Positions 35,848-44,181 of a DNA stretch of 64,000 nucleotides are shown here, piece by piece (positions within the stretch are counted from its first letter, which is position 1; each line of letters begins with the position of its first letter). Below the pieces are notes generated by a model that saw only the letters and a program-made list of their open reading frames with translations, was not told the DNA's origin and did not search any database. The translations under genes and the position numbers were made by a program. The DNA is from JAYFRL01 sp034925905 (lineage in GTDB: Bacteria; Bacillota; Clostridia; Lachnospirales; Anaerotignaceae): NCBI GenBank assembly GCA_034925905.1, contig JAYFRL010000020.1:23988-87987 (forward strand). The letters run 5' to 3'.

Positions 35848-37179
35848 TTATACTATCCCCTGAGCCAGCATGGCATTTGCAACCTTGCGGAAACCGGCTA
35901 TATTAGCGCCTACCACAAAATTGTTCTTAAAACCATATTCATTGGCTGCCTCGGACATTTCTTCGTATATATTTACCATTATTGAATTAAGCTTTCTGTC
36001 TACCTCTTCAAATGACCAGCTGAGTCTCTGGCTGTTCTGGCTCATTTCAAGAGCTGAAGTTGCAACTCCGCCGGCGTTTGCTGCCTTTGCAGGGGCAAAA
36101 AGAACCTTTGAATTTAAAAATACATCAATTGCTTCAAGCGTGCTTGGCATGTTTGCTCCTTCGCCAACAGCATAGCAACCGTTTGCAACAAGCATTTTTG
36201 CGTCTTCTTCGTTAAGCTCGTTTTGTGTTGCGCATGGAAGCGCCACGTCACATTTAACAGACCAAACGCCTTTTCCATCCTGATATTTTGCTTCAGGGCG
36301 GTATTCAAGATATTCCTTGATGCGTCCGCGTTTTACTTCTTTTATTTCTTTAACAGCGTCAAGGTTTATTCCGTTTGCGTCATATATCCAGCCCGTTGAA
36401 TCGGAAAGAGTGATAACTTTTGCGCCAAACTGCATTGCTTTTTCAGCTGCATATATGGCAACATTACCCGAACCGGAAATAACAACTTTTTGACCGTCAA
36501 GGCCTTTGCCTGCGGCTTTAAGCATTTCATTAACCATATAAACAAGACCGTAGCCTGTTGCCTCCTTACGTGCAAGAGAACCGCCGTAGGCTAAGCCTTT
36601 CCCCGTTAAAACACCTTCATAAAGACCGGTAATCTTCTTATACTGACCATAAAGATAGCCTATTTCCCTTGCTCCTACGCCGATATCGCCTGCCGGAACG
36701 TCCGTATCTTTTCCTATGTACTTATAAAGCTCAGTCATAAAGCTCTGGCAAAAAGCCATAACTTCCCTATCACTCTTGCCTTTCGGATCAAAATCCGAAC
36801 CGCCTTTTCCTCCGCCTATGGGAAGCCCCGTAAGAGAATTCTTGAAAATCTGCTCAAAGCCTAAAAACTTGATTATACCAAGGTTAACTGAAGGATGAAA
36901 CCTTAATCCGCCTTTGTAAGGACCTATTGAGCTTGAAAACTGAACACGGTATCCCTTGTTAACATGCACCTTTCCGTTGTCATCAACCCAAGGAACGCGG
37001 AAAAGAATTTGCCTTTCAGGCTCAACAAGCATTTCAAGCACACCTGCTTTTGCATATGCAGGGTTTGATTCCACAACAGGCTTAAGTGAATTTAAAACCT
37101 CTTTGACCGCCTGATGAAACTCAGGTTCGCTAGGGTTCTTTTGTATGACCCTAGCCAATACTTCATCAACATACGACAC
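35848..37179 (-). CDS. gdhA: Glutamate dehydrogenase
   Basis: GdhA interconverts 2-oxoglutarate plus ammonia and glutamate with NAD(P)H. The 443-residue hexameric type is complete. The substrate-binding GGLRFHPSVNLGIIKFLGFEQ and the catalytic-lysine region LPIGGGKGGSDFDPKGKSD are present, as are VPAGDIGVGAREIGYLYGQY and the Rossmann motif VVISGSGNVAIYAAEKA. The GTG start follows AAGGAGG by 7 bases. The leader upstream contains three tandem 15-base repeats forming a possible leader peptide whose stop codon touches the gdhA ribosome binding site. Confidence 0.96.
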   Translation of the reverse strand: MSYVDEVLARVIQKNPSEPEFHQAVKEVLNSLKPVVESNPAYAKAGVLEMLVEPERQILFRVPWVDDNGKVHVNKGYRVQFSSSIGPYKGGLRFHPSVNLGIIKFLGFEQIFKNSLTGLPIGGGKGGSDFDPKGKSDREVMAFCQSFMTELYKYIGKDTDVPAGDIGVGAREIGYLYGQYKKITGLYEGVLTGKGLAYGGSLARKEATGYGLVYMVNEMLKAAGKGLDGQKVVISGSGNVAIYAAEKAMQFGAKVITLSDSTGWIYDANGINLDAVKEIKEVKRGRIKEYLEYRPEAKYQDGKGVWSVKCDVALPCATQNELNEEDAKMLVANGCYAVGEGANMPSTLEAIDVFLNSKVLFAPAKAANAGGVATSALEMSQNSQRLSWSFEEVDRKLNSIMVNIYEEMSEAANEYGFKNNFVVGANIAGFRKVANAMLAQGIV

Positions 37180-37192
37180 AATAAAACCTCCT

Positions 37193-37267
37193 TTAATAAT
37201 TGGATTCCCATGAAATTAACTTAATTAATTTATTCATGATTAGTTTACCCATAATTAACTTACCCAT
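37193..37267 (-). CDS. Possible 24-residue leader peptide of gdhA
   Basis: Read on the minus strand, an ATG at 37267 opens a 24-codon frame built from the repeats MGKLI, MGKLI, MNKLI, KLI and ending SWESNY. Its TAA (37195-37193) overlaps the first base of the gdhA AAGGAGG. The open frame extends upstream about 25 codons without an ATG, and no ribosome binding site is seen before 37267. Translation is therefore unproven, and the repeats could instead be DNA-level regulatory sites. Confidence 0.35.
   Translation of the reverse strand: MGKLIMGKLIMNKLIKLISWESNY
37214..37267 (-). repeat. Tandem 15-base repeats in the gdhA leader
   Basis: Three contiguous 15-base units lie on the minus strand: ATGGGTAAGTTAATT (37267-37253), ATGGGTAAACTAATC (37252-37238) and ATGAATAAATTAATT (37237-37223). 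A 9-base partial copy AAGTTAATT (37222-37214) follows. Differences between units are mostly at third-codon positions of the encoded pentapeptide. Confidence 0.75.
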
Positions 37268-37601
37268 GCCACTGGTTCGTAATATAAATAGGTTTTCTGC
37301 AAAATTTAGCTTCTGTTTTAAGACATATATCGGCAGAATATTCACTAAAAATCTGTTTAATTATATTCCTGCTGCTCTATATTTACAATAAAAAGTCTTT
37401 TATAGAATATATAAGTTTTTCTTATGTTTTATATATTATTTCGCATGTTATAATGTGTTTGATTTTATTATTTGTAAAAAACTACTCATTTTAGATGAGT
37501 TTGAAATTCACTTATTCAATTTATTGCTACACATTTTTAAAGTAGTTTTTAAAATTTCGTTATGCTTATTATTAAAATTCTCTTTTTTATAAGGTGGTAT
37601 T

Positions 37602-38519
37602 ATGTTTTTTGACGGCAAACCTTATTATTCTTTAAGCAGTTATTATAAAAATGTGTTTGGCTCTAAAACTGCCAAGTTGCCTATAGACGGAGGCTTTAGC
37701 TGCCCACACAGAGACAGCCGGACAAAACTTGGAGGATGCATATTTTGCTCTCCCCAAGGCTCGGGAGATTTTGCCCTTCCCTGTAATTATTCGATTAAAG
37801 ACCAAATAGAAGCCGGAAAAAATATATATTCAAAAAAATGGAGAGATTTAAAATATATAGCATACTTCCAGGCTTTTACAAACACCTATGCCCCGGTTCA
37901 AATTCTCAGGCAAAAATATTACGAGGCGCTTTCCTGCGACCAAATTTCAGGCATCGCAATAGCTACAAGACCTGACTCTATAAGCAACGAAGCCCTTAGT
38001 CTTTTAAGCGAGATAAACAAAAAAACAAAGCTTTGGGTTGAGCTTGGCTTCCAAACCTCAAACGAAACTACGGCAAAGCTTATAAACAGGCAATTCCCAA
38101 ATAACTGCTTTGATGAAGCCGTCCTTAGGCTTAACAAAGAAGGCATAAATGTTGTTGCACACGTTATGCTTGGTCTGCCTTATGAAACAACCAAAGACAT
38201 GAAAAACACAGTTAAATATGTATGCTCACAAAAAATTTCCGGCATAAAGCTGCACATGCTTTATATTTTAAAAAACACACAGCTTTTTGAGCTTTACACC
38301 AAAGAACCTTTTCATGTTCTAAGTAAAGAAGAATATATAAAGACCCTTTCGGAATGCATTGAAAACATACCTCCAAACATCGTTATACACAGGATAACCG
38401 GAGACCCGCCCAAAGACAAGCTTTTTATGCCCGAATGGGCCGCAAATAAAAAGGATGTTTTAAACAGCATACACAGATATATGAAGGAAAACGGCATATA
38501 TCAAGGAAAAACGCTTTAA
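37602..38519 (+). CDS. Radical SAM protein, YhcC/TIGR01212 type
   Basis: This 305-residue radical SAM enzyme has the iron-sulfur cysteines in CPHRDSRTKLGGCIFC, the extended-spacing motif typical of the YhcC family, instead of the classic CX3CX2C. YFQAFTNTYAPVQILRQKYYEAL and GLQ/GFQTSN-like segments follow, as in COG1242. A role in tRNA or cofactor modification has been suggested for relatives, but the reaction here is unknown. AAGGTGG precedes the ATG. It is a single gene with its own terminator. Confidence 0.88.
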   Translation: MFFDGKPYYSLSSYYKNVFGSKTAKLPIDGGFSCPHRDSRTKLGGCIFCSPQGSGDFALPCNYSIKDQIEAGKNIYSKKWRDLKYIAYFQAFTNTYAPVQILRQKYYEALSCDQISGIAIATRPDSISNEALSLLSEINKKTKLWVELGFQTSNETTAKLINRQFPNNCFDEAVLRLNKEGINVVAHVMLGLPYETTKDMKNTVKYVCSQKISGIKLHMLYILKNTQLFELYTKEPFHVLSKEEYIKTLSECIENIPPNIVIHRITGDPPKDKLFMPEWAANKKDVLNSIHRYMKENGIYQGKTL

Positions 38520-38528
38520 ATGCATATT

Positions 38529-38563
38529 AAAAACGCCCTCGAAATATTTCGAGAGCGTTTTAT
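38529..38563 (+). terminator. Rho-independent terminator after the YhcC-type gene
   Basis: AAAACGCCCTCGAAAT pairs with ATTTCGAGAGCGTTTT (one mismatch) and is followed by ATTTTG. Confidence 0.8.
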
Positions 38564-38614
38564 TTTGAGGATTTTTATTTGTTTTACACACATAATCAAA
38601 TGAACCAAAACAGC

Positions 38615-39514
38615 TTAAAGCAATTTTATATCCATTAGCTCAATAAACCGGCTTGCGGCATTTGAAAAACCAACATTTCTAAGCTTTGCAAGACCTATGG
38701 CTCTTTCCGGCACAGGCGGATTGAGCGGGATTTCAAATATTGTTTCCCCGTCTATGTGAGAAGAAGAAAACTCTTTTATGGCAAACGAAAGACCAAGATT
38801 TATTTTAACAAAACCTAAAAGCAAATCATTGCTTCCAAGCTCTATGACAGGTTTTAGCTCAACACCGTTATTTATGGCGTATTTATTTAGATATAGCCTT
38901 GTGTTGCTAAGCTCTTCCAAAAGAAGCAGAGGATATTTTGAAATGTCTTTTATATCAAAAGGGCTCTTTGAAAGTTCTTTGTATTTTATGCCGCCTATAA
39001 GGCAATCGTGCACCTTTATACATTCTATTATCTCAATATCGTCATCCGGCTCTATAGGCAGATTTATAAAGCACATGTCTACATTCCCGCTTTTTAAAAG
39101 CTTCAAAGCCTCATACGTTGTTTTATTTGTAACCTTTATATTTATACTGGGGTATTTATTGTAATACGCTTCAAGGTATGGCATAAGGAAGTTTGAAATA
39201 ACCGTATCGCTTGCCCCTATCTTAATTTCGCCCATGCCCATGTTAACCATTTCAACATATTTTTTCTCGGCTGTGCTTATAAGGTTTAAGGCCTGCTCCA
39301 GGTAATTATACAAAACCTCTCCTTCCGGAGTTGTTCTAACCCCTTTGGTTGTACGCACCAAAAGAGAGCTTCCAAGCCTGTCCTCAAGCTGTTTTATAGA
39401 CATACTTACCGCAGGCTGGGAAATATATAGTTCTTTTGCGGCCGCAGACATATTGCCCGTCTTCACAACGGAGCAAAAAATTTTATACAAATCCAAAGAA
39501 ACATCTATGTTCAT
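38615..39514 (-). CDS. LysR-family transcriptional regulator
   Basis: This 299-residue LysR-type regulator has the N-terminal helix-turn-helix at about residues 17-50 (GNMSAAAKELYISQPAVSMSIKQLEDRLG) and the linker helix. The substrate-binding domain begins GEIKIGASDTVISNFLMPYLEAYY. The inducer is unknown. The neighbours are a YhcC-type gene (convergent) and an HD-domain gene (same strand, separated by a terminator), so its target is not clear from position. GGGTGAT precedes the ATG. Confidence 0.93.
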   Translation of the reverse strand: MNIDVSLDLYKIFCSVVKTGNMSAAAKELYISQPAVSMSIKQLEDRLGSSLLVRTTKGVRTTPEGEVLYNYLEQALNLISTAEKKYVEMVNMGMGEIKIGASDTVISNFLMPYLEAYYNKYPSINIKVTNKTTYEALKLLKSGNVDMCFINLPIEPDDDIEIIECIKVHDCLIGGIKYKELSKSPFDIKDISKYPLLLLEELSNTRLYLNKYAINNGVELKPVIELGSNDLLLGFVKINLGLSFAIKEFSSSHIDGETIFEIPLNPPVPERAIGLAKLRNVGFSNAASRFIELMDIKLL

Positions 39515-39552
39515 AAAATCACCCAGAGTTATAAAATAAACTTATCACTTAT

Positions 39553-39581
39553 ATTTTATATATAATTTTACCTTATGTCAA
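39553..39581 (-). promoter_or_regulatory. Sigma-A type promoter of the LysR gene
   Basis: On the minus strand a consensus TTGACA (39581-39576) and TAAAAT (39558-39553) are separated by 17 bases. Confidence 0.7.
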
Positions 39582-39708
39582 TAAAATTGTTATACAAATT
39601 GAACCGAAACCCTTTTATACATGCCGGATATACATAAGCTCATCCGAATTTTTATAAAAATAAAAAAAGCTCAGTATGTTATCCCCAAAAGAAATTAACT
39701 ATAACATA

Positions 39709-39750
39709 AAAAAGCAGAGCACCGTTAAAAACAGCCACCCTGCTTTTTTA
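39709..39750 (-). terminator. Terminator-like hairpin after the HD-domain gene
   Basis: AAAAAAGCAG and CTGCTTTTTT form a 10 bp stem around a loop of about 20 bases that contains a few extra pairs. On the minus strand the T-run follows directly. Confidence 0.55.
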
Positions 39751-39755
39751 TATCT

Positions 39756-40331
39756 TTAAAGCTCGCCTTTAAGCCCTATTGCCTCGGCGGCTTCTTTCAT
39801 TCCGTTTATAGTTTCCGTTATTACAAAATCCAAATCTTCACCCATCATTTCGCAGCCTTTTAAGATTACTTCCCTGTTTACCCCGGCTGCAAAACCTGCG
39901 GACTTAAATTTCTTTTTAACCGATTTAAGTTCAACATCCAAAACGCTTTTTGAAGGACGCATAAGGCATGTGGCATTTATAAGCCCCGTAAGCTCATCTA
40001 TGGTATATAAAACCTTCTCCATCTTATGCACAGGGCAAACGTCATAGCAAAGCCCATAGCCGTGGCTTACAACAGCATGCATATATTCTTCGTCTATATC
40101 CCTTTCGGTCATTATTTCATATGTCTTTTTGCAGTGTTCCTCTGGATACATTTCATAATCAAGGTCATGGATAAGGCCTATTGTACCCCATTTTTCAACG
40201 TCTTCGCCATATAAAGCCGCAAAATGTCTCATAACGGCTTCAACAGCCAAAGCATGCTTTATAAGCGAATCCGTTTTATTGAACTCGCAAAGCAGCTTGT
40301 ACGCTTCTTCTCTTGTAGGTTTTATGCTCAT
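39756..40331 (-). CDS. HD-domain hydrolase
   Basis: This 191-residue HD-superfamily protein has the metal-binding pattern H (SLIKHALAVEAVM), HD (GLIHDLDYEMYPEEH), then H in AVVSHGYG and D in YTIDELTGLINATCLMRPSK, so the phosphohydrolase site appears complete. The family includes small nucleotidases and phosphodiesterases; no substrate is indicated. A GTG at 40340 overlaps the GGGGTG that serves the ATG at 40331, so I use the ATG. Confidence 0.85.
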   Translation of the reverse strand: MSIKPTREEAYKLLCEFNKTDSLIKHALAVEAVMRHFAALYGEDVEKWGTIGLIHDLDYEMYPEEHCKKTYEIMTERDIDEEYMHAVVSHGYGLCYDVCPVHKMEKVLYTIDELTGLINATCLMRPSKSVLDVELKSVKKKFKSAGFAAGVNREVILKGCEMMGEDLDFVITETINGMKEAAEAIGLKGEL

Positions 40332-40376
40332 CTTTAACACCCCGTTTTAATATGATTTCTTCTGTTGTTAAGTATA

Positions 40377-40411
40377 TCAAAAAACCGCGCTTTTGTCTTA
40401 GCGCGGCTTTA
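40377..40411 (-). terminator. Rho-independent terminator of the rpsF-ssb-rpsR operon
   Basis: The GC-rich stem CCGCGC/GCGCGG, extended by A/T pairs around a 10-base loop, is followed on the minus strand by TTTTTTGAT, just after rpsR. Confidence 0.85.
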
Positions 40412-40416
40412 ATTCA

Positions 40417-40647
40417 TTAATCCTGTGAATAAGGCATTAAAGCTATATGCCTTGATCTTTTTATGGCTGTTGTCAAAGCTCTTTGATGCTTTGCACAGTT
40501 GCCTGTTATTCTTCTCGGAAGAATTTTTCCTCTTTCCGAAATGTATTTTCTTAATTTCGCTACATCTTTATAATCGATTGTTTTTATTTTATCGGCACAG
40601 GAAGCGCAAACTCTTTTTTTCCTGCGGCCACGCTTTTTATTAATCAC
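40417..40647 (-). CDS. rpsR: 30S ribosomal protein S18
   Basis: S18 is the small-subunit protein that pairs with S6 on the platform. The 76-residue product has IDYKDVAKLRKYISERGKILPRRITGNCAKHQRALTTAIKRSRHIALMPY, the conserved S18 core. It also has an N-terminal basic stretch and the CASC pair, so it is a cysteine-containing (C+, zinc-binding type) paralogue. The GTG start follows AGGAGGG. It is the third gene in rpsF-ssb-rpsR. Confidence 0.97.
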   Translation of the reverse strand: MINKKRGRRKKRVCASCADKIKTIDYKDVAKLRKYISERGKILPRRITGNCAKHQRALTTAIKRSRHIALMPYSQD

Positions 40648-40696
40648 GGTCTAACCCTCCTATTAAATTTTATTATTATAAAAAACTAACGCATAA

Positions 40697-41137
40697 TTAA
40701 AACGGCAAATCATCGTCGTCGATGCTTTCATCTATAGGATAGAAGCCTTCCTCGGTGGCATTATTTTCAAACGGTTCTTTGGAAGCTTCACCGGATTTTT
40801 GGTGAGACTCAAAAGAAGACTTGCTCTCAGCAAAATATTGTTCTTCAACAACAACATCGGTCGATACGCGTTTCTGACCGTTTTGGTCTTCCCAATTGCG
40901 CACCTGAAGCCTGCCCGTTACAGCAACCATCTGGCCTTTTTTAAAATATTTCTCTGCAAATTCTCCGGCCTTGCCAAAAGCAACGCAGTTTATAAAATCC
41001 GCGTCGGCTTCGCCCTGACGTTTAAACCTTCTGTTGACTGCAAGGGAATACCTTGCAACAGCAAAAGATTCTGCACCTTGAGTATAACGAACCTCAGGGT
41101 CTCTGGTGAGTCTGCCCATCAATATAACTTTATTCAT
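40697..41137 (-). CDS. ssb: Single-stranded DNA-binding protein
   Basis: This SSB of 146 residues has an N-terminal OB-fold (MNKVILMGRLTRDPEVRYTQG, FINCVAFGKAGEFAEKYFKKGQMVAVTGRLQVRNWEDQNGQKR) and a disordered linker. It ends in the acidic DDDLPF tip that recruits replication and repair proteins. It lies between the two ribosomal protein genes in the classic order. GGAGGTG precedes the ATG. Confidence 0.97.
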   Translation of the reverse strand: MNKVILMGRLTRDPEVRYTQGAESFAVARYSLAVNRRFKRQGEADADFINCVAFGKAGEFAEKYFKKGQMVAVTGRLQVRNWEDQNGQKRVSTDVVVEEQYFAESKSSFESHQKSGEASKEPFENNATEEGFYPIDESIDDDDLPF

Positions 41138-41161
41138 GCGTTACACCTCCAAAATCTACAA

Positions 41162-41449
41162 TTAAGCCTCTTTGCGGACTATAAGGTAACGGAGTACACT
41201 TTCCATAATGCGAACACGGCTTTCGACTTCTGCCGGAGCAGCTGAATCTGACTCGAAAGTTGTAAAGCTAAAGTAGCCTTCGTTGAACTTATGGATTTCA
41301 TAGGCAAGTCTTCTTTTTCCCCAGTCGTCAACTTTTTCGATAGTTCCGCCAAATCTGGAAATAAGCTCTTGAACCTTCTGCATCTCAGCCTGCCTTGTTT
41401 CATCATCGATAGCAGGACTTAAAACCAATGCTAACTCGTACTTATTCAT
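41162..41449 (-). CDS. rpsF: 30S ribosomal protein S6
   Basis: S6 of the small subunit, 95 residues, begins MNKYELALVLSPAIDDETR and carries IEKVDDWGKRRLAYEIHKFNEGYFSFTTFES, both family signatures. It is the first gene of the operon, with GGAGGTG before the ATG and a leader of about 65 bases that contains a short hairpin. Confidence 0.97.
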   Translation of the reverse strand: MNKYELALVLSPAIDDETRQAEMQKVQELISRFGGTIEKVDDWGKRRLAYEIHKFNEGYFSFTTFESDSAAPAEVESRVRIMESVLRYLIVRKEA

Positions 41450-41478
41450 ATAAATACACCTCCTCTTGGACGTATGGC

Positions 41479-41495
41479 TCTCAAATCTCTTGAGA
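41479..41495 (-). promoter_or_regulatory. Small hairpin in the rpsF leader
   Basis: TCTCAA and TTGAGA pair around a 5-base loop in the 5' leader of rpsF. In many bacteria the S6:S18 complex represses this operon through a leader RNA structure. This hairpin is a candidate part of such a structure, but I cannot align it to that motif with confidence. Confidence 0.3.
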
Positions 41496-41521
41496 ACAAG
41501 GATAAAATCTTACAGACGTAA

Positions 41522-41550
41522 ATAATAACACATAATTTCTTCAATTACAA
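41522..41550 (-). promoter_or_regulatory. Candidate promoter of the rpsF operon
   Basis: On the minus strand TTGTAA (41550-41545) and TATTAT (41527-41522) are separated by 17 bases, between folA and rpsF. Confidence 0.55.
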
Positions 41551-41570
41551 TAGTTTTGCTTAAAAATCCT

Positions 41571-42065
41571 TCATTTTTCAAGCTTTTTATACGTTAAAAA
41601 CCTGAAATCCATTCCATCATATTTTTTAAATGGGCTTTCGCGCACTATTTCCCATTTGGGATTTTTATCCAGATTTTCAAAAAACGTATCCGCTTCAAAA
41701 CTCTTATAAAGCCTTGTTATATACGCAGTGTCGCAAAACGGCATAAATTCGCGGTATATGCTTCCTCCGCCTATTATGAATATTTTTTTCGGGGAATATG
41801 CCTTTGCCGCATTTATTGCCTCGTCAATGCCGCTTGTTATTATAAAGCCTTCTTTTTTATAGTCTTTGTTTTTGGTTACAACTATGTTTACCCTGCCTGG
41901 AAGCGGTTTTTGACCCGGAAGTGATTCTAAAGTTTTTCTGCCCATTATAACAATATGACCCATAGTCGTTTGTTTAAAAAAGCTCATATCTTCCGGAATC
42001 CTAGCTAAAAGGGCTTCGCCCTTGCCTATTCCCCAGTTTAAATCACAGGAAACTATAATATTCAT
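41571..42065 (-). CDS. folA: Dihydrofolate reductase
   Basis: FolA reduces dihydrofolate with NADPH, recycling the product of thymidylate synthase. The 164-residue protein has the Met20-type loop CDLNWGIGKGEALLARIPEDMSFFKQTT, with the active-site acidic residue in PEDM. HIVIMGRKTLESLP and IFIIGGGSIYREFM bind NADPH. It starts 8 bases after thyA with AGGAGGAAAG, forming a two-gene thymidylate cycle operon. Confidence 0.95.
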   Translation of the reverse strand: MNIIVSCDLNWGIGKGEALLARIPEDMSFFKQTTMGHIVIMGRKTLESLPGQKPLPGRVNIVVTKNKDYKKEGFIITSGIDEAINAAKAYSPKKIFIIGGGSIYREFMPFCDTAYITRLYKSFEADTFFENLDKNPKWEIVRESPFKKYDGMDFRFLTYKKLEK

Positions 42066-42073
42066 CTTTCCTC

Positions 42074-42904
42074 CTATATAGCAATTGGTATTTTGCCTAC
42101 GCTTTCACCATACTTATAGTCTGCAATCTCAAAATCATCAACTGTAAAATCATAAAAATTCTTTATTTTATCGTTCATTTTAAACATTGGAGCTTCAAAC
42201 GGTTTTCTTTTTATAAGCTTTTCTATAATTGGGATATGCCTGTCGTATATATGCATATCGGATATAACATGGATAAACTCTCCTGCCTTAAACCCCGAAA
42301 CCTGAGCAAGCATATGCAAAAGCACCGCATATTGGACAACATTCCAGTTGTTTGCGGTGAGAGTGTCTTGAGAGCGTTGGTTTAAAATTGCGTTAAGCCT
42401 GTCTCCGGTTACGTTAAATGTCATGCTGTATGCGCAAGGATAAAGATGCATCTCGCTTAAATCGCTGAACGTATATATATTTGTCATTATCCTGCGGCTG
42501 TACGGGTTGTTTTTAAGGTCAAATATAACCCTGTCAACCTGGTCAAAAAAACCTTCTTTATATTTATGTTTAACACTCATCTGGTAGCCGTAGGCTTTGC
42601 CTATTGAACCTTCTTCGTCCGCCCATTCGTCCCATATATGGCTGTTTAAGTCTTTTATGTTATTGGATTTTTTTTGCCATATCCATAAAATTTCGTCTAT
42701 AGCTCCGCGCCAGTTTGTGTATCTAAGCGTTAATATGGGGAATTCCTTTGAAAGGTCATATCTGTTTACAACGCCAAATTTTTTTATTGTATAGGCGCTC
42801 TCGCCGTCTTCCCAGTGCGGACGCACCTTTTCGTTTTCAGTTGAAAACCCGGAATTTAATATATCCGTACAATTTTTAATAAACATTTCATCGGCAAGAC
42901 TCAC
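42074..42904 (-). CDS. thyA: Thymidylate synthase ThyA, variant active-site motif
   Basis: ThyA methylates dUMP using methylene-tetrahydrofolate. The 276-residue enzyme has the arginine pair SRRIM, the nucleophile Cys in HLYPCAYSMTFNV, and the dUMP-binding NQRSQDTLTANNWNVVQYAVLLHMLAQVSGFKAGEF. Typical E. coli-like enzymes read PPCH at the nucleophile. Here it is YPCAY, so the residue after Cys is Ala rather than His. I believe this variant occurs in other Firmicutes. The GTG start follows AAAGGAGG by 8 bases. folA follows directly. Confidence 0.93.
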   Translation of the reverse strand: MSLADEMFIKNCTDILNSGFSTENEKVRPHWEDGESAYTIKKFGVVNRYDLSKEFPILTLRYTNWRGAIDEILWIWQKKSNNIKDLNSHIWDEWADEEGSIGKAYGYQMSVKHKYKEGFFDQVDRVIFDLKNNPYSRRIMTNIYTFSDLSEMHLYPCAYSMTFNVTGDRLNAILNQRSQDTLTANNWNVVQYAVLLHMLAQVSGFKAGEFIHVISDMHIYDRHIPIIEKLIKRKPFEAPMFKMNDKIKNFYDFTVDDFEIADYKYGESVGKIPIAI

Positions 42905-42928
42905 TATAGTATTCCTCCTTTAACGCAA

Positions 42929-42958
42929 CAAAAAAATAAGACTGTCTTAAGTCTTATT
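42929..42958 (-). terminator. Rho-independent terminator after the DMT permease
   Basis: AATAAGAC and GTCTTATT form a stem with an 8-base loop. On the minus strand it is followed by TTTTTTGTTG, between the permease at 43000 and thyA. Confidence 0.8.
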
Positions 42959-42999
42959 ATAATTGTTTTAAGCGCCTTTTTCAAATCTTATTATTGGTC

Positions 43000-43890
43000 T
43001 TAGGAAGGTTTTTTTAATCTTTTTGGTTTAAATAAAGTTTTAAAATCGGGTTTTGTTGCAGAAATAAAAATAGCGACAAAAATTATAAGGCTGCTTAAAA
43101 CCGTTTTAAGCGTAAGCTTTTCACCTAAAAAAGCCACTGAAAAAATCATGCTGAAAACACATTGAGTTGAAAGTATGGCCGAGCTTTTTGCCGGAGCTGT
43201 ATATTTAAAAGCAAAGTTCTGGAGCAAATACGATGTGACCGTTGAAACCAGCGAAAGATATAAAATCCCAAATTTTGCCCCAAGCGTTATATGAGGCCAA
43301 AAACCGTGCCTTATAGAAAGAAGCCCTGTTATAACTGCAACTGTTGCAAATTGAACCGAAGTAACATACAAAGGCTTGTTTTTACCTAAAAATTTAAAAG
43401 TGGCCACAACATTAAGCGCGTAAAAAACAGCCGAAGCAAGCGAAAAAACATCCCCTTTACCTATTGAAAGCTTTGAATCAAGAGTTAAAAACGCTATGCC
43501 AACCAATGACATTAATATGCTCACTATAAGATATGCGTCCGGGCGTACCCTGGTTATTATCCAAAAAAACACAGGCGCTATCAAAACATAAGTTGTAACA
43601 AGAAACGAATTATTCGATACGGATGTGTATAAAAGGCCTGTGAACTGAAGTGTGAAGCCTATGGATGTAAATATCCCTAAAATCATTCCGCAGATAACTT
43701 CACTTTTTTTGATTTCCTTAATGTTTTTATTTAAAAACATGGCCATAACTACAGCAGCTATCGAAAACCTAGCAAAAATAAGCTGGAGAGGGAAAACTCC
43801 TTCGCCTAATATTCTTGTTATAGCTATAAACCCCGAACCTGAAATTATTGATACCGTTAAAAGCATCAGCTGTGCTTTTTTGTCCGACAT
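43000..43890 (-). CDS. DMT superfamily permease (EamA family)
   Basis: This 296-residue permease has ten predicted helices in two EamA repeats. The first has SIISGSGFIAITRILGEGVFPLQLIFARF, the second FAFKYTAPAKSSAILSTQCVFSMIFSVAFLGEKLTLK. A basic C-terminal tail (about 12 residues) follows. It is distinct from the DMT protein at 8560. The substrate is unknown. AAGGGGAAAT precedes the ATG. It is a single gene with its own terminator. Confidence 0.87.
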   Translation of the reverse strand: MSDKKAQLMLLTVSIISGSGFIAITRILGEGVFPLQLIFARFSIAAVVMAMFLNKNIKEIKKSEVICGMILGIFTSIGFTLQFTGLLYTSVSNNSFLVTTYVLIAPVFFWIITRVRPDAYLIVSILMSLVGIAFLTLDSKLSIGKGDVFSLASAVFYALNVVATFKFLGKNKPLYVTSVQFATVAVITGLLSIRHGFWPHITLGAKFGILYLSLVSTVTSYLLQNFAFKYTAPAKSSAILSTQCVFSMIFSVAFLGEKLTLKTVLSSLIIFVAIFISATKPDFKTLFKPKRLKKPS

Positions 43891-44181
43891 TTAGATTTCC
43901 CCTTAAAATACATATGGTCCCTGAAACAATGTTGATATTATAGCATTAAGCATAAGGCTTTGTATATGTGCTTTATGACGATAAAAAAGAGGATTTGCAT
44001 ATGAAATATGATGTTTATGCCAAGGCATTGTCCATTTAAAAAAGCACTTGTAATTATAAGTATAATATATGTTATTCAAGTAAAATAATCAATGGTTATA
44101 CTCAAAGAAACCCCTTATTAAAAACTATCGCTTTTTAAACCATTGTTCTTATATTAGTACACGCATAAAAGCTCTGTTTGG

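Larger units (their letters stand above)
37180..37601. other. Intergenic region between gdhA and the YhcC-type gene
   Basis: This AT-rich region of 422 bases separates two divergent genes. The left part holds the gdhA ribosome binding site and the repeat-bearing leader (37193-37267). The right part has TATAAT at 37449-37454, a possible -10 for the rightward radical SAM gene with no clear -35. A rightward frame at 37200-37391 is the antisense of the repeats and is not a credible gene. Confidence 0.6.

Noticed and set aside
37200..37391. 63-codon plus-strand frame in the gdhA upstream gap
   Set aside because: It is the antisense of the tandem repeats, begins with no ribosome binding site, and shows no protein features.
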